Source: Mycolicibacterium anyangense (lineage in GTDB: Bacteria; Actinomycetota; Actinomycetes; Mycobacteriales; Mycobacteriaceae). Taken from it: a stretch of 64,000 nt of DNA. Location: contig NZ_AP022620.1 of the NCBI RefSeq assembly GCF_010731855.1, positions 4,216,001 through 4,280,000 of the forward strand, in the 5' to 3' direction. The notes beneath the pieces were generated by a model, which was given only the letters and a program-made list of their open reading frames with translations, did no database searches and had not been told where the DNA came from. Position 1 is the first letter of the stretch; each line of letters begins with the position of its first letter. The position numbers and the translations under genes were made by a program. Shown piece by piece: positions 25,674 to 34,235 of this stretch.

Positions 25674-27317
25674 TCAGAGCCGTTGGATACCCGGTGGCGT
25701 CCAGCTGCCGTCCAGCGCTGCCTGCTGCGGAACGTAATTGCGCAGATACACCCCGAACGATCCCGCCGGGATCGGCAGCCAGTTCGCGGTGGGATCGCCG
25801 GGATCGGTGGTCGAGAAGATGATGTCGATCGAGCCGTCCGGACGGGTCACCAGTTCGTCAGGCCTGCTGCTGCTGATGCTGTACCGGTTCTCCGGATTCT
25901 GCACCAGATTGCCGTCGCCGTCGTAGACGGTCACCGACCAGAACGCATCCGACGGCGGAGCCTTGCCGGGCGCGAAATGCAGCTCGTACGAGCTGCATCC
26001 GTTGAGCGGCAGCAGCCGTGAGTCCAGCAGCGCCGAGGAGTACATCGCCTCGTCGGGGGTGTTGGCGATCAGTCCGACCTGGGCGACGCCCGCGCGCAGC
26101 AGGTAGTTGGTACCGAAGTTGCCGATCGACGAATCGGGGATGGCCCAGCCCTGGTGCTGGACCGCCGATACCAGCTGGGTCAGGTTCGCCAATGCGGGAA
26201 GCAGCGCCGCTGTTGCCTTGACCGCAAGGTCGGCGGCAAGCCGGGCGACCGGACCCAGATTCGAGCCGGCCACCGTCAGCCCGGGGCCCACGCCGATGCG
26301 GGCCAGCGTGGCCAGTGCAGGGGCATCGCGGGCAGGCGGGGGATTGGCCGCCATTGCGGCGCTGATCGCATCCAGATAGGCCAGCCCGGGCTTCGGTTGC
26401 GTCCCACTCGGGGCGCTACCTCCGGTCGGGGTCAGCGAGTACTGGTCGATCAGCGCGATCGCCTGCTGCTGGTCGGCGGCATCACCGGCCAGGGTACGGC
26501 CCAGCATCAGGATGCTGCTGTAGGGCACCTGGACCACCTGGGCGTCGGGAGGAATATCGCCCTGCGGGCCGCCCGACCACACCAGCGCATACTTGCCGGG
26601 GCCGGAACCTGTTGTCCGCGAACCGATATAGCCCACCACGTTGGTGTACGGGTCGGTCAGCTGAAAACTGAAGTAGCGGTCACCCATATCGGGGATCGAC
26701 AACACGACCGGGCCGCCTGACAGGTCCAGCTCGGCCAGCGAGTAGAACGTATCGGTGTTGGGCCGCTTGCCGCCGCCGATCGCCTTCCAGATCGGGTCGA
26801 CATCGGGGTTGGCGAAGCTGGTCAGCGAGTAGATCGTGTTGAGGCTCTCGGTGGTCTGCCGCACCCGCTCGTACTCCATGAGCGGATAGCCGTAGATGTA
26901 GGCCTGCGCGGCGATGATCGCCGCCCGCACCGGGCCGACGAATCCGCCGGCCACCGAGGCGGACTGCTGGGCCGCCGGCGCGGTCGTGGACGCCGTGGGC
27001 GAGGTGGTGATGGTGCGCGCCGAGGCCCCTGTGCTCCGGTCCGCGCCGGGACTGGCTGTGGAAGCGCCGGCCGGGGCTGAGACGGTGCGTGCCGACGCGG
27101 GTCGCCGAGTCGCCGACGGCCCGGCGGCGCGGGCGGTCTTGGCCGCCGACCGGGCGCTGCTGCCGTGGGAGTTACTCACCGAGGAGTGCTGATCGCCGCC
27201 ATCACCGGGGGCGGCGTGTGCCACTGCGGCGCCACCGAGAACGGCCGCGCCCAGACCGGCCGCCAGCATCCCCACCTGCACCCAGCGCCATCGTCCAGCG
27301 GTCTCACCAGCCACCAT
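25674..27317 (-). CDS. exported DUF1254/DUF1214 protein with low-complexity N-terminal region
   Basis: This is a 547-residue protein. A signal segment (VQVGMLAAGLGAAVLGGAAV) is followed by about 90 residues rich in Ala, Ser and Thr, typical of mycobacterial surface linkers. Then comes a DUF1254 domain (YIYGYPLMEYERVRQTTES) and a C-terminal DUF1214 domain (FWSVTVYDGDGNLVQNPENR, ending YVPQQAALDG). Function is unknown; such proteins are often exported. ATG 27317 is chosen because GGAGGGG lies 5 bases upstream; a longer start at 27365 has no such site. Confidence 0.85.
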   Translation of the reverse strand: MVAGETAGRWRWVQVGMLAAGLGAAVLGGAAVAHAAPGDGGDQHSSVSNSHGSSARSAAKTARAAGPSATRRPASARTVSAPAGASTASPGADRSTGASARTITTSPTASTTAPAAQQSASVAGGFVGPVRAAIIAAQAYIYGYPLMEYERVRQTTESLNTIYSLTSFANPDVDPIWKAIGGGKRPNTDTFYSLAELDLSGGPVVLSIPDMGDRYFSFQLTDPYTNVVGYIGSRTTGSGPGKYALVWSGGPQGDIPPDAQVVQVPYSSILMLGRTLAGDAADQQQAIALIDQYSLTPTGGSAPSGTQPKPGLAYLDAISAAMAANPPPARDAPALATLARIGVGPGLTVAGSNLGPVARLAADLAVKATAALLPALANLTQLVSAVQHQGWAIPDSSIGNFGTNYLLRAGVAQVGLIANTPDEAMYSSALLDSRLLPLNGCSSYELHFAPGKAPPSDAFWSVTVYDGDGNLVQNPENRYSISSSRPDELVTRPDGSIDIIFSTTDPGDPTANWLPIPAGSFGVYLRNYVPQQAALDGSWTPPGIQRL

Positions 27318-27388
27318 GTCGACCCCTCCGGTCCGCACCCCGCGACGCACTGTACCGCGCGTCAATAACCGCGGAGGTGGACATGACT

Positions 27389-27418
27389 GAGGCCAGGCCC
27401 CGGGTGGGGCCTGGCCTC
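27389..27418 (-). terminator. terminator of the nickel SOD gene
   Basis: GAGGCCAGGCCCC and GGGGCCTGGCCTC form a perfect 13-bp stem with a 4-base loop, 19 bases after the sodN stop on the minus strand. It may also insulate sodN from the DUF1254 gene. Confidence 0.75.
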
Positions 27419-27437
27419 GACTGACGAAGGGAAGCCG

Positions 27438-27863
27438 TTACTTGGCCGGCGGGTAGACCCCCATGCCCTTGGCCTTCTCGGTCTGCCAGAAGATGTCGGA
27501 AATCTTGTCGATCGTCTCGAGCAGCTTCTCGGCGACGGCGACGTCCAGCGACTTCTTCACGTCGCCGGCACCGTGGACGCCGTCCCAGAACAGTTGGTGC
27601 AGGTTGGGGAACTGCTCGAAGTGCTCCTTGGTGAAGAAGTCGGCCCACAGCACCGTCAGGTGATGCTTGACCTCTTCGGCGCGCTGCTCCTTGATGATGA
27701 TCGCGCGGGTCTTGAAGTGGTCGTCATCGGAATCGTGGTACTTCTGGAGCGTCTTCAGGCAGGAGAGCGCTTCGATCTTGGCCTGGGCGGGGTCATAGAC
27801 GCCGCAGTACAGATCGCAGTGGGCATGGGCTTCGGTGGCGTTGGCGAAAAGTCGTTGCAGCAT
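27438..27863 (-). CDS. sodN: nickel superoxide dismutase, variant hook
   Basis: This 141-residue Ni-SOD precursor dismutates superoxide. A 14-residue leader (MLQRLFANATEAHA) is expected to be removed so that the His becomes residue 1. The nickel hook reads HCDLYCGVYDP: His1, Cys2 and Cys6 ligands are all present, but the usual Pro5 of HCDLPCGVY is Tyr. The rest (FKTRAIIIKEQRAEEVKHHL, HLTVLWADFF) follows the four-helix family. ATG 27863. The protease gene sodX lies immediately upstream on the other strand, and a perfect terminator hairpin follows. Nickel-dependent regulation is likely but no Nur site was identified. Confidence 0.95.
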   Translation of the reverse strand: MLQRLFANATEAHAHCDLYCGVYDPAQAKIEALSCLKTLQKYHDSDDDHFKTRAIIIKEQRAEEVKHHLTVLWADFFTKEHFEQFPNLHQLFWDGVHGAGDVKKSLDVAVAEKLLETIDKISDIFWQTEKAKGMGVYPPAK

Positions 27864-27885
27864 GCGCCTAACTTACCCTTTCAGG

Positions 27886-28224
27886 GTGCGCGACAACCAT
27901 GGGCTCAGGCATCACCTTGTGTGCCGGCCCGTGCGCCGGTTTGTCGTGGTCGAGGACTCGATGCGGCCCACCCTGAACCCAGGTGACGGCCTGCTTGCGC
28001 TGCGCGGCAGTCGGGCCAGGGTCGGTCAGATCCGGGTCTTCCCCGACCCCACCAAGCCGTCGCGGTGGCTGGTCAAACGGGTGGCCGCGGTACGCGGCGA
28101 TCGTTTCGAGGCGGCGTCGGACAATCCGCAGGCGCCCGGTGTCGTCGACTCCCGCCAGTTCGGCTGGGTGCCGGTGCAGGGCTCCTACCGGGTGGTGTGG
28201 CGGGTCCGCGGCCCGGGCAGGTGA
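27886..28224 (+). CDS. sodX: nickel-SOD maturation protease (S26 signal-peptidase-like)
   Basis: This protein of about 112 residues belongs to the S26 peptidase family. The catalytic Ser is in VEDSMRPTLNPGD and the Lys is in RWLVKRVAAVRGD. It cleaves the SodN leader to expose His1. It is divergent from sodN with almost no gap. The start is uncertain: in-frame GTGs at 27886, 27919 and 27931 and an ATG at 27862 are all possible, and none has a good ribosome binding site. The later ones would leave room for a sodN promoter. Confidence 0.88.
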   Translation: MRDNHGLRHHLVCRPVRRFVVVEDSMRPTLNPGDGLLALRGSRARVGQIRVFPDPTKPSRWLVKRVAAVRGDRFEAASDNPQAPGVVDSRQFGWVPVQGSYRVVWRVRGPGR

Positions 28225-28228
28225 GTGG

Positions 28229-29176
28229 TTACTGAGGGTGGCCAGCCAGGTAGTCGGCCACCGGGATGCGCTTGGACTGATCAAAACCAATGGGCAGCAA
28301 CACATCTCCAGCAGTGGAGAAGTAGTACACGTTCCAGCGGTGATAGATCCCGAAGGCCGCCGGGTCCTCGGCCATCGCGGCGGCGTACTGGTTGACCGCG
28401 GCCACGTACTGGTCGGCGTGGTTGTAGCGGAAGATCGCCCCGTTGGGATTGGTGCCGAAATCGTTGGCGGCCAGGTAGCGGCCCGCGGCCATGATGCTGT
28501 CATGCGGGGCGTGGATGTCGCCGCCGTCGCCGTAACCGGCGAATGTCGACGGCAGGAACTGCATGGGACCCTGCGCGCCCGCGGTGCTGGTTCCGTCGAT
28601 GCTGCCGAACCGGGTCTCGATGAAGTTGATCGCCGCCAGGTAGTTCCAACCGACGCCGGTCGCCGACTCGGCTTCCCGGTAGTCGCCCATCAGCTCGTCG
28701 GGTGCCGGCGGCGGCTGGATACGCCAGGCCGGCAGGGTGTCGTGCGGGACGGCCATCGCCGCGAGCTGACGCCGAGCCTCGACGTTGTGGTCGTAAAAGC
28801 CGAGAAGGTCGGGCGGGATCTGGGGCCGGATGATCGAGTCCCATTCCGGGTGCCGGCCGATCGCGCGGTATGCCACCTGCTCGCGGTGTGCCGCCGCGGC
28901 CAGTGCATCCTCCGGTGTGGCCGGATCGCGCAGTGCGCGTTCGTCGGACACCAGGTCCGCGCCGATCTGCGCGGGATCGGTGGCCAGCTGCGGCTGGACA
29001 CCTACCAGGGTGGCCGGCACCGCCGTCGTCGAGGCCAGTGCGACGGCCGCCGGCGTGCTGGTGGCCGCGTGGGCGGTGACCGCCGAGGCAAGCGGCGTGG
29101 TCGGCGGATCGCCGCAACCGGCGAGGCCGACCGCCAGCATCGCCGCCACCACCGGGACCATCCGCAGAGAAGACAT
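28229..29176 (-). CDS. lipoprotein lytic transglycosylase (SLT/MltB-like)
   Basis: This 315-residue protein starts with a lipoprotein signal ending in the lipobox GLAGC (lipidated Cys at about residue 21). After an Ala/Thr linker comes a lysozyme-like transglycosylase domain: NYLAAINFIETRFGSIDGTS with the catalytic Glu, AGAQGPMQFLPSTFAGYG, and RYNHADQYVAAVNQYA. It cleaves peptidoglycan strands at the outer face of the membrane. ATG 29176. Convergent with sodX (4 bases apart). Confidence 0.9.
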   Translation of the reverse strand: MSSLRMVPVVAAMLAVGLAGCGDPPTTPLASAVTAHAATSTPAAVALASTTAVPATLVGVQPQLATDPAQIGADLVSDERALRDPATPEDALAAAAHREQVAYRAIGRHPEWDSIIRPQIPPDLLGFYDHNVEARRQLAAMAVPHDTLPAWRIQPPPAPDELMGDYREAESATGVGWNYLAAINFIETRFGSIDGTSTAGAQGPMQFLPSTFAGYGDGGDIHAPHDSIMAAGRYLAANDFGTNPNGAIFRYNHADQYVAAVNQYAAAMAEDPAAFGIYHRWNVYYFSTAGDVLLPIGFDQSKRIPVADYLAGHPQ

Positions 29177-29252
29177 CGCATCGAGTGTCGCCTATCCGGC
29201 CCGCTCGCCGCACCCGAATGTGGCGCCGGAACCGTTGGTAACGTGTCGAACC

Positions 29253-29819
29253 GTGCATGGTGACGACGTGACCGCCTGGACCAAAAAGGGCTTCACAGCG
29301 GACCTTGACCCGCGGCGACTCGCCCAGCCAGTCGACTCGCTGCTGGCTGAACTGCCCGCGACGGCCCTGACACTGCGGCGCGTCGCGCTGCGCGCCGGGG
29401 TCCCTTACGAGCAGCTTGCGGGCCGGTTCCTGACCGTGGAAGCCATGCTCGCCGAGATCTCGCTGGCCCGGCTCGCCGATGCGCCGCTGGGGTCCGCCCG
29501 CCTCAGCTCCCCCCGCGAGCGGGTCATCGGGGAGCTGCATGTGTTGCTGACGCTCATGGCCGACCAGCCGTTGCTCGGTTCGGCATGCGCCAACGCGGTG
29601 ATGTCGTCCGCCGCCGGGGTGACCCGGGTGCGACGGGAGATCGAAGCCGAGCTGTCCCGCCGCATCGAGGTGGCGCTGGGCTACGGAGCCTGGCCCGACC
29701 TGGTGGAAGTGCTGCACTGGACATTGCTCGGTGCCATCATCACCGCGGCCGGTGGCGCCGAGCCGCTGGAGTACGTCGACGAGCGGCTGGGCGGGTTCGT
29801 CGAGTTGTTGCTGGCCTAG
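29253..29819 (+). CDS. TetR-like regulator (weak helix-turn-helix)
   Basis: This 188-residue all-helical protein has an N-terminal segment LTLRRVALRAGVPYEQLAGR and FLTVEAMLAEISLARL that resembles a TetR helix-turn-helix, but lacks the usual YxxFxxK pattern. The C-terminal half looks like a TetR ligand domain. GTG 29253 chosen; GTG 29268 possible. It is 11 bases before the M15 peptidase gene in the same direction, so both may be one unit. Confidence 0.6.
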   Translation: MHGDDVTAWTKKGFTADLDPRRLAQPVDSLLAELPATALTLRRVALRAGVPYEQLAGRFLTVEAMLAEISLARLADAPLGSARLSSPRERVIGELHVLLTLMADQPLLGSACANAVMSSAAGVTRVRREIEAELSRRIEVALGYGAWPDLVEVLHWTLLGAIITAAGGAEPLEYVDERLGGFVELLLA

Positions 29820-29830
29820 GACCGCAACGC

Positions 29831-30406
29831 ATGCCGATCCGCACCACATTCGCCGGACTGCTGAGCCTCGCGGCGACGGCAGCCGTCGCCGCGGGGCTCA
29901 CTACCGTCCCCGCGCAGCCCCGGATCATGTTGGTGGACAACACCGTAACGACCGATCCCGGCACCGTCTCCTCGGGTGACGGCTCGCTGGCCGACGGCCA
30001 GGTACTCACCGCATTCGACGTCGGGAACCCGGCGATCGGACGGCTGGACCCGGCGCTGCTCGATGCCATCCAGGCGGCCACCACCGCCGCGGCCGCGGAT
30101 GGCGTCACCATGACGATCACCTCGGGGTGGCGATCGCCGGAGTTCCAGCAGCGCCTGCTCGACGACGCGGTGGCGACGTACGGCAGCCTGGCCGCCGCCC
30201 GCCAGTACGTGCAGACCCCGGCGGGGTCCAAACACGTCATCGGCCAAGCCGTGGACGTGGGCGGTGTGGGAGCCGACCAGTGGCTGATCGCCAACGGCGC
30301 CCGGTTCGGGCTGTGCCGGATCTACGCCAATGAGCTGTGGCATTTCGAGCTCGCCACCGACGCGGCCGGTAATTGTCCGCCGTTGCTGCCCAACGCCGCC
30401 GGCTGA
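29831..30406 (+). CDS. exported M15-type D-alanyl-D-alanine carboxypeptidase
   Basis: This 191-residue protein has an N-terminal signal (FAGLLSLAATAAVAAGLTTV) and a VanY/M15 zinc peptidase domain: TITSGWRSPEFQ, then SKHVIGQAVDVGG with zinc His and Asp, and ELWHFELA with catalytic Glu-type and zinc His residues. It trims peptidoglycan stem peptides outside the membrane. It is the third wall-active gene in this stretch, after the transglycosylase. Confidence 0.88.
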   Translation: MPIRTTFAGLLSLAATAAVAAGLTTVPAQPRIMLVDNTVTTDPGTVSSGDGSLADGQVLTAFDVGNPAIGRLDPALLDAIQAATTAAAADGVTMTITSGWRSPEFQQRLLDDAVATYGSLAAARQYVQTPAGSKHVIGQAVDVGGVGADQWLIANGARFGLCRIYANELWHFELATDAAGNCPPLLPNAAG

Positions 30407-30561
30407 GCGCCGCTCCCGTGGCGCGCGCCTCGCGCCGGCATCTCGTGAAACGTCCGGCACTGGTGCGGGCACTACCTCAATCGGTCCCGATCGGTGATGA
30501 CCCGGCGGAGCGCCCGGAGTAGCTTCTGCCAAGAGGCTCGACCAACGGATGAGGTGGACAC

Positions 30562-31344
30562 ATGAGATCTCTGGACGACATCCGCGCCGCGCTGCGCAGC
30601 AGCTATTCGCAGTTCGAGGCGTTGTGCGCCGGCCTGCGCGACGCGGAGTGGACAACGCAGTCGCTGTGTCCGGAGTGGAACGTCGCCGATGTCGTCAAGC
30701 ACGTCACGAGCATCGAGGCGGTCATGGCCGGCTGGTTGCCCGAGGACACCACCACCCCACCACCGTTCGAGAAGGCTGCGGAGTTCCTGGCCGGAACCGA
30801 AGACACCGCAGTCCTGGTGGACAAGGTCCACGCCGTCTACGACCGGCGCCGAGGCGACCTCGCCGCGCTGACCGACGCCGATCTGCAACGCTCGTCGTGG
30901 ATGCCGGTCGGCCCCGGCACCTACGGACGATTCCTGGAGATCCGGGTCTTCGACTTCTGGGTGCACGAACGGGACATCACCACACCGCTGGGACGCAGCA
31001 CCGACGACGGCACCCTGACCGCCGAAATGTCACTGGCCGAGGTGGAGGGCTCGATCGGCTACATCGTCGGCAAGAAGATCGGACTGCCCGAGGGCAAGAG
31101 CCTGGCGATCCAGCTGACCGGGCCGGTCAAGCGCGACATCAACGTCCGTGTCGACGGCCGGGCTCAGCGCGTCGAGCATCTCGACGCCCCCGACACCACG
31201 CTGACGACCGACTCGACGACCTTCATCCAGCTGGCCTGCGGCCGAATCGACCCGCAGACCCAGATCGACTCCGGCGCGGTCAGCTGGACCGGCGACGACG
31301 AGATCGGCGACCGGGCCGCCCGCAACCTGCGGTTCACGATGTGA
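30562..31344 (+). CDS. maleylpyruvate isomerase/DinB-like mycothiol-dependent family protein
   Basis: This 260-residue protein has the DinB-like four-helix bundle ([20 protein letters not shown] with a zinc His; [13 protein letters not shown] with further His) typical of TIGR03083 proteins, many of which use mycothiol as cofactor. GAGGTGG precedes ATG 30562. It overlaps the next gene by GTGA. A role in detoxification or isomerisation is inferred from family only. Confidence 0.85.
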   Translation: MRSLDDIRAALRSSYSQFEALCAGLRDAEWTTQSLCPEWNVADVVKHVTSIEAVMAGWLPEDTTTPPPFEKAAEFLAGTEDTAVLVDKVHAVYDRRRGDLAALTDADLQRSSWMPVGPGTYGRFLEIRVFDFWVHERDITTPLGRSTDDGTLTAEMSLAEVEGSIGYIVGKKIGLPEGKSLAIQLTGPVKRDINVRVDGRAQRVEHLDAPDTTLTTDSTTFIQLACGRIDPQTQIDSGAVSWTGDDEIGDRAARNLRFTM

Positions 31345-32051
31345 CCGGCCTTCCGCACTCGGTGGACTTCCACTTTGACGTCATGTGCCCATACGCCTAT
31401 CAGACGTCGAAGTGGATCCGGGAGGTCCGCGACCAGACTGGCCTGAAGGTCAACTGGCGGTTCTTCAGCCTCGAGGAGATCAACCGGCAGGAGGGCAAGA
31501 AGCACCCGTGGGAACGCGAATGGTCCTACGGCTGGTCGATGATGCGCATCGGGGCGCTGCTGCGCCGACAGTCGATGGCGGCGCTGGACGCCTGGTACGA
31601 ACGCGCGGGGCGGGCCCTGCACGAGGAAGGCCACAAGCCGCACGAGCGGGCCGTCGCACGACATCTGTTGACGGAGTTGGGTTTTGACCCCGCTCTGGTC
31701 GACGCGGCGATCGCCGACCCGACCACCAACGACGAGGTGCTGGCCGATCACCGGCGGGTCGTCGATGCCGACGGATACGGTGTGCCGACGCTGTTCTTCC
31801 CCGACGGGCAGTGCCTGTTCGGACCGGTGCTGATCGACCCGCCCACCGGTGCCGCGGCGGTGCGGCTCTGGGATGCGGTGGTCGCGTGGACGGAGTTCCC
31901 CCACCTCTATGAGCTGCAGCGGCCCAAGACCACCGCCGACGGCGAACTGATCAGCACCACCTTCCGGCCCTATCTCGAGGCCCGCGACTGGGTGTCGATC
32001 AACCGCGGTGAGGTGATCAACTTCGATCAGGGCGCACGCGCCGACGGTTAG
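31341..32051 (+). CDS. DsbA-family oxidoreductase (Rv2466c-like)
   Basis: This 236-residue thioredoxin-fold protein has the active region [14 protein letters not shown], a single-cysteine CPYA where the mycothiol-dependent nitroreductase Rv2466c has CPWC. A cis-Pro is visible in YGVPTLFF. It is cotranslated with the DinB/maleylpyruvate isomerase-like gene (GTGA overlap at 31341-31344), supporting a shared mycothiol chemistry. With one cysteine it would act by mixed disulfide rather than disulfide exchange. Its stop overlaps the opposing membrane-protein gene. Confidence 0.88.
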   Translation: MTGLPHSVDFHFDVMCPYAYQTSKWIREVRDQTGLKVNWRFFSLEEINRQEGKKHPWEREWSYGWSMMRIGALLRRQSMAALDAWYERAGRALHEEGHKPHERAVARHLLTELGFDPALVDAAIADPTTNDEVLADHRRVVDADGYGVPTLFFPDGQCLFGPVLIDPPTGAAAVRLWDAVVAWTEFPHLYELQRPKTTADGELISTTFRPYLEARDWVSINRGEVINFDQGARADG

Positions 32052-32359
32052 GGACCGTCGTCGGTATCCGTCGGATCCGACAGCGACAGCCGGAAGATCA
32101 GCGCCAGCAGCGCGAAGATGATCAGCGCCGAAGCGATGTCGAACCACTGGAACGGGTAGAGCGCGCCGTCGATCGAGAGCACCAGGACGGTCTCGACCAG
32201 ACCGAATCCCGCGAAGAACAATCCCAACTGCAACCGTGACAACGCGTGATGGCGTTGCGTACGGCGCAATTCCACCGCGAACGTCAACAGCAGGACCGGC
32301 AGAACCTGCGCGAGCGTCATCGCCGTGGCGCTGTCGACTATGACAATCCGTCCGGCCAT
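32048..32359 (-). CDS. small membrane protein
   Basis: This 103-residue protein has three hydrophobic segments ([33 protein letters not shown], and [16 protein letters not shown]) and an acidic tail (DPTDTDDGP). No family is recognised. Its TAA overlaps the DsbA-like TAG by three bases on the opposite strand. Function unknown. Confidence 0.75.
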   Translation of the reverse strand: MAGRIVIVDSATAMTLAQVLPVLLLTFAVELRRTQRHHALSRLQLGLFFAGFGLVETVLVLSIDGALYPFQWFDIASALIIFALLALIFRLSLSDPTDTDDGP

Positions 32360-32545
32360 GGTCCCCCCGATCGTGAGCGTGGCTGTATCGTCTCACAGCC
32401 GCGCGACAGCACTGCGCCCACGTCAAACAAACTGACAGACAATGCAATTGGATCTGCCAGGTTGTGGCTGACGGCTCGACCCACCTCGAGACCCCCCGCC
32501 GAGAGGCGCGCAATGCCGGCTATCGGGCTCTGGACGGCAACGTGT

Positions 32546-33028
32546 TCAACATCGTGAAACGTCGGGACGCAGCGGCCAGCGCATCCCGAGCACCGGTTGC
32601 CTGCTCTCCTGATCGCAGAAGTCCGGTGCCCACGGCCATCTGCCCCGGCCGTCGGCCCACACCAGTTGGAGGGCGCGAATCGGCCCGTGGATCGCCACCG
32701 CCACCGGCAGGTGTACCTCCGGGTGGTCGACCTCCACGATCTCGGCCAGGGGTCCGTCCGGCAGGCGCAGCTGTTGGCCGGGAGAGAGGGCCCGACCGGC
32801 GAGTTGGAGTTGTGCCGACCGGTTGAGAACCCGGGCTGCGCGGGCCGGTGACACGTTGGTCATCAACAGTTCGGGCAGCCCGTACGCCGTCATGCCCGCG
32901 GTGTAGGCGAACGGCATTCGCAGGTCCTCCACGTACTGGACGGCCCAGCCCCGCTTGTCGATCTTCCCGCGAACGACGTCCAGATAGTCGGCGACGGTGC
33001 TGCCCGGGTGGTCGCACATCCAGCACAT
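32546..33028 (-). CDS. DUF4262 domain protein
   Basis: This 160-residue protein starts MCWMCDHPGSTVADYLD, the characteristic opening of actinobacterial DUF4262 proteins, followed by GWAVQYVEDLRMPFAYTAGM and LPELLMTNVSPARAARVLN. ATG 33028 chosen on that homology. The family has no proven function; cysteines near the start may bind metal. Confidence 0.88.
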   Translation of the reverse strand: MCWMCDHPGSTVADYLDVVRGKIDKRGWAVQYVEDLRMPFAYTAGMTAYGLPELLMTNVSPARAARVLNRSAQLQLAGRALSPGQQLRLPDGPLAEIVEVDHPEVHLPVAVAIHGPIRALQLVWADGRGRWPWAPDFCDQESRQPVLGMRWPLRPDVSRC

Positions 33029-33107
33029 GGCTTCCCCTGTCGTCGGTGATACCGCCACCCTGCACCAGGGGTCCGACAAGTTCCTCGAACACCAGTTCTA
33101 GAGCACG

Positions 33108-34235
33108 TCAGAGCCATGCGCCGGCGAGCATCACCCCGCTCACCCCGAGGTTCGTGTCCAGTACCACCAGATCGGCGCGCGCCCCCGCTTCCAATTCCGG
33201 CACCGGAAGGCCCAGGGCGCGTGCCGGATTCACCGACGTCGCCGCCACGGCCTCCTGCAGAGCGCGGTCGCGGGGCAGCCCGCTGTGCTCGACGGCGAAT
33301 CGGAAGACCCGGTCCATCGTGGCGGTGCTGCCGGCGATGGTCGAGGTACCGGTCAATGTGGCGATGCCGCCCGCGACCGTCACCTCCAGCCGGCCGATCC
33401 GGTAGGCGCCGTCGGCCATCCCCGCGGCGGCCATGGCATCGGTGATCAGCGTGACGCGATCAGGGCCGGCGCTGCGCACCACGTGCCGGTAGAGGGCGCC
33501 GTCGACGTGGACACCGTCGGTGATCAGCTCCACGGTCACCCGCGAATCCTCCAGCAGGGCGATCACCGGCCCGGGTTCGCGGTGGTGGATCGGGCGCATC
33601 GCGTTGAACAGGTGGGTACCCACCGTGGCACCCGCCTCGATCGCGGCCCTGGTCTGTTCGTAGCTGGCGTCGGTGTGGCCCACGGCGGCCACCGCGCCGG
33701 CAGCCACGATCCGTTCGATCGCCGTGAGTGCCCCGGCGCGCTCCGGCGCCAACGTCACCATCCGGATCGTGCCGTCCCCGGCGGCGAGAACCCGGTCCAG
33801 TTCGTCATCGGGGTCGCGAAGCAGCGCAGGGTCGTGGGCGCCGCAGCGCCCCGCCGCCAGCCACGGCCCTTCCAGATGGATCCCGGCGATGGTGCCGTCG
33901 TGTACCTGCCCCGCCAGGACCACCACCTGCTGCAGCAGCTCGGCGGGTGCGGCACTGACCAGTGATGCCACCACCGTCGTGGTGCCGTGCCGGTGATGCA
34001 GGTCCACCGCCGCGCGTGTGGCGGCACTATCGGCGGCCGAGAACTCCGACCCGCCGCCGCCGTGTACGTGGGTGTCGACGAACCCGGGAACCACGGTCGC
34101 CGCACCCAGATCCCGGTCGGCCCGCCGTGGCGGGGGACCGGCACCGACATCGGTCACCGTCGTCCCGGAGACCCCAATCCAGCCGGGCCGCAACAACTCC
34201 CGGCCGGTCAGTACCGTCTCGGCGGTCAGCAGCAC
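33108..34235 (-). CDS. nagA: N-acetylglucosamine-6-phosphate deacetylase
   Basis: This 375-residue amidohydrolase removes acetate from GlcNAc-6-phosphate. Metal and substrate motifs: FVDTHVHGGGGSEFSA, GIHLEGPWLAA with the metal Glu, AVGHTDASYEQT, GTHLFNAM with His, and LITDAMAAAG with the catalytic Asp. GTG 34235 directly abuts the nagB stop at 34236-34238, so the two genes are translated together. The product feeds NagB. Confidence 0.95.
   Translation of the reverse strand: MLLTAETVLTGRELLRPGWIGVSGTTVTDVGAGPPPRRADRDLGAATVVPGFVDTHVHGGGGSEFSAADSAATRAAVDLHHRHGTTTVVASLVSAAPAELLQQVVVLAGQVHDGTIAGIHLEGPWLAAGRCGAHDPALLRDPDDELDRVLAAGDGTIRMVTLAPERAGALTAIERIVAAGAVAAVGHTDASYEQTRAAIEAGATVGTHLFNAMRPIHHREPGPVIALLEDSRVTVELITDGVHVDGALYRHVVRSAGPDRVTLITDAMAAAGMADGAYRIGRLEVTVAGGIATLTGTSTIAGSTATMDRVFRFAVEHSGLPRDRALQEAVAATSVNPARALGLPVPELEAGARADLVVLDTNLGVSGVMLAGAWL

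Noticed and set aside
32464-32826. Plus-strand frame starting MADGSTHLETPRR
   Set aside because: Most of it is antisense to the DUF4262 gene; the tail is low-complexity Pro/Arg text of a high-GC shadow frame.
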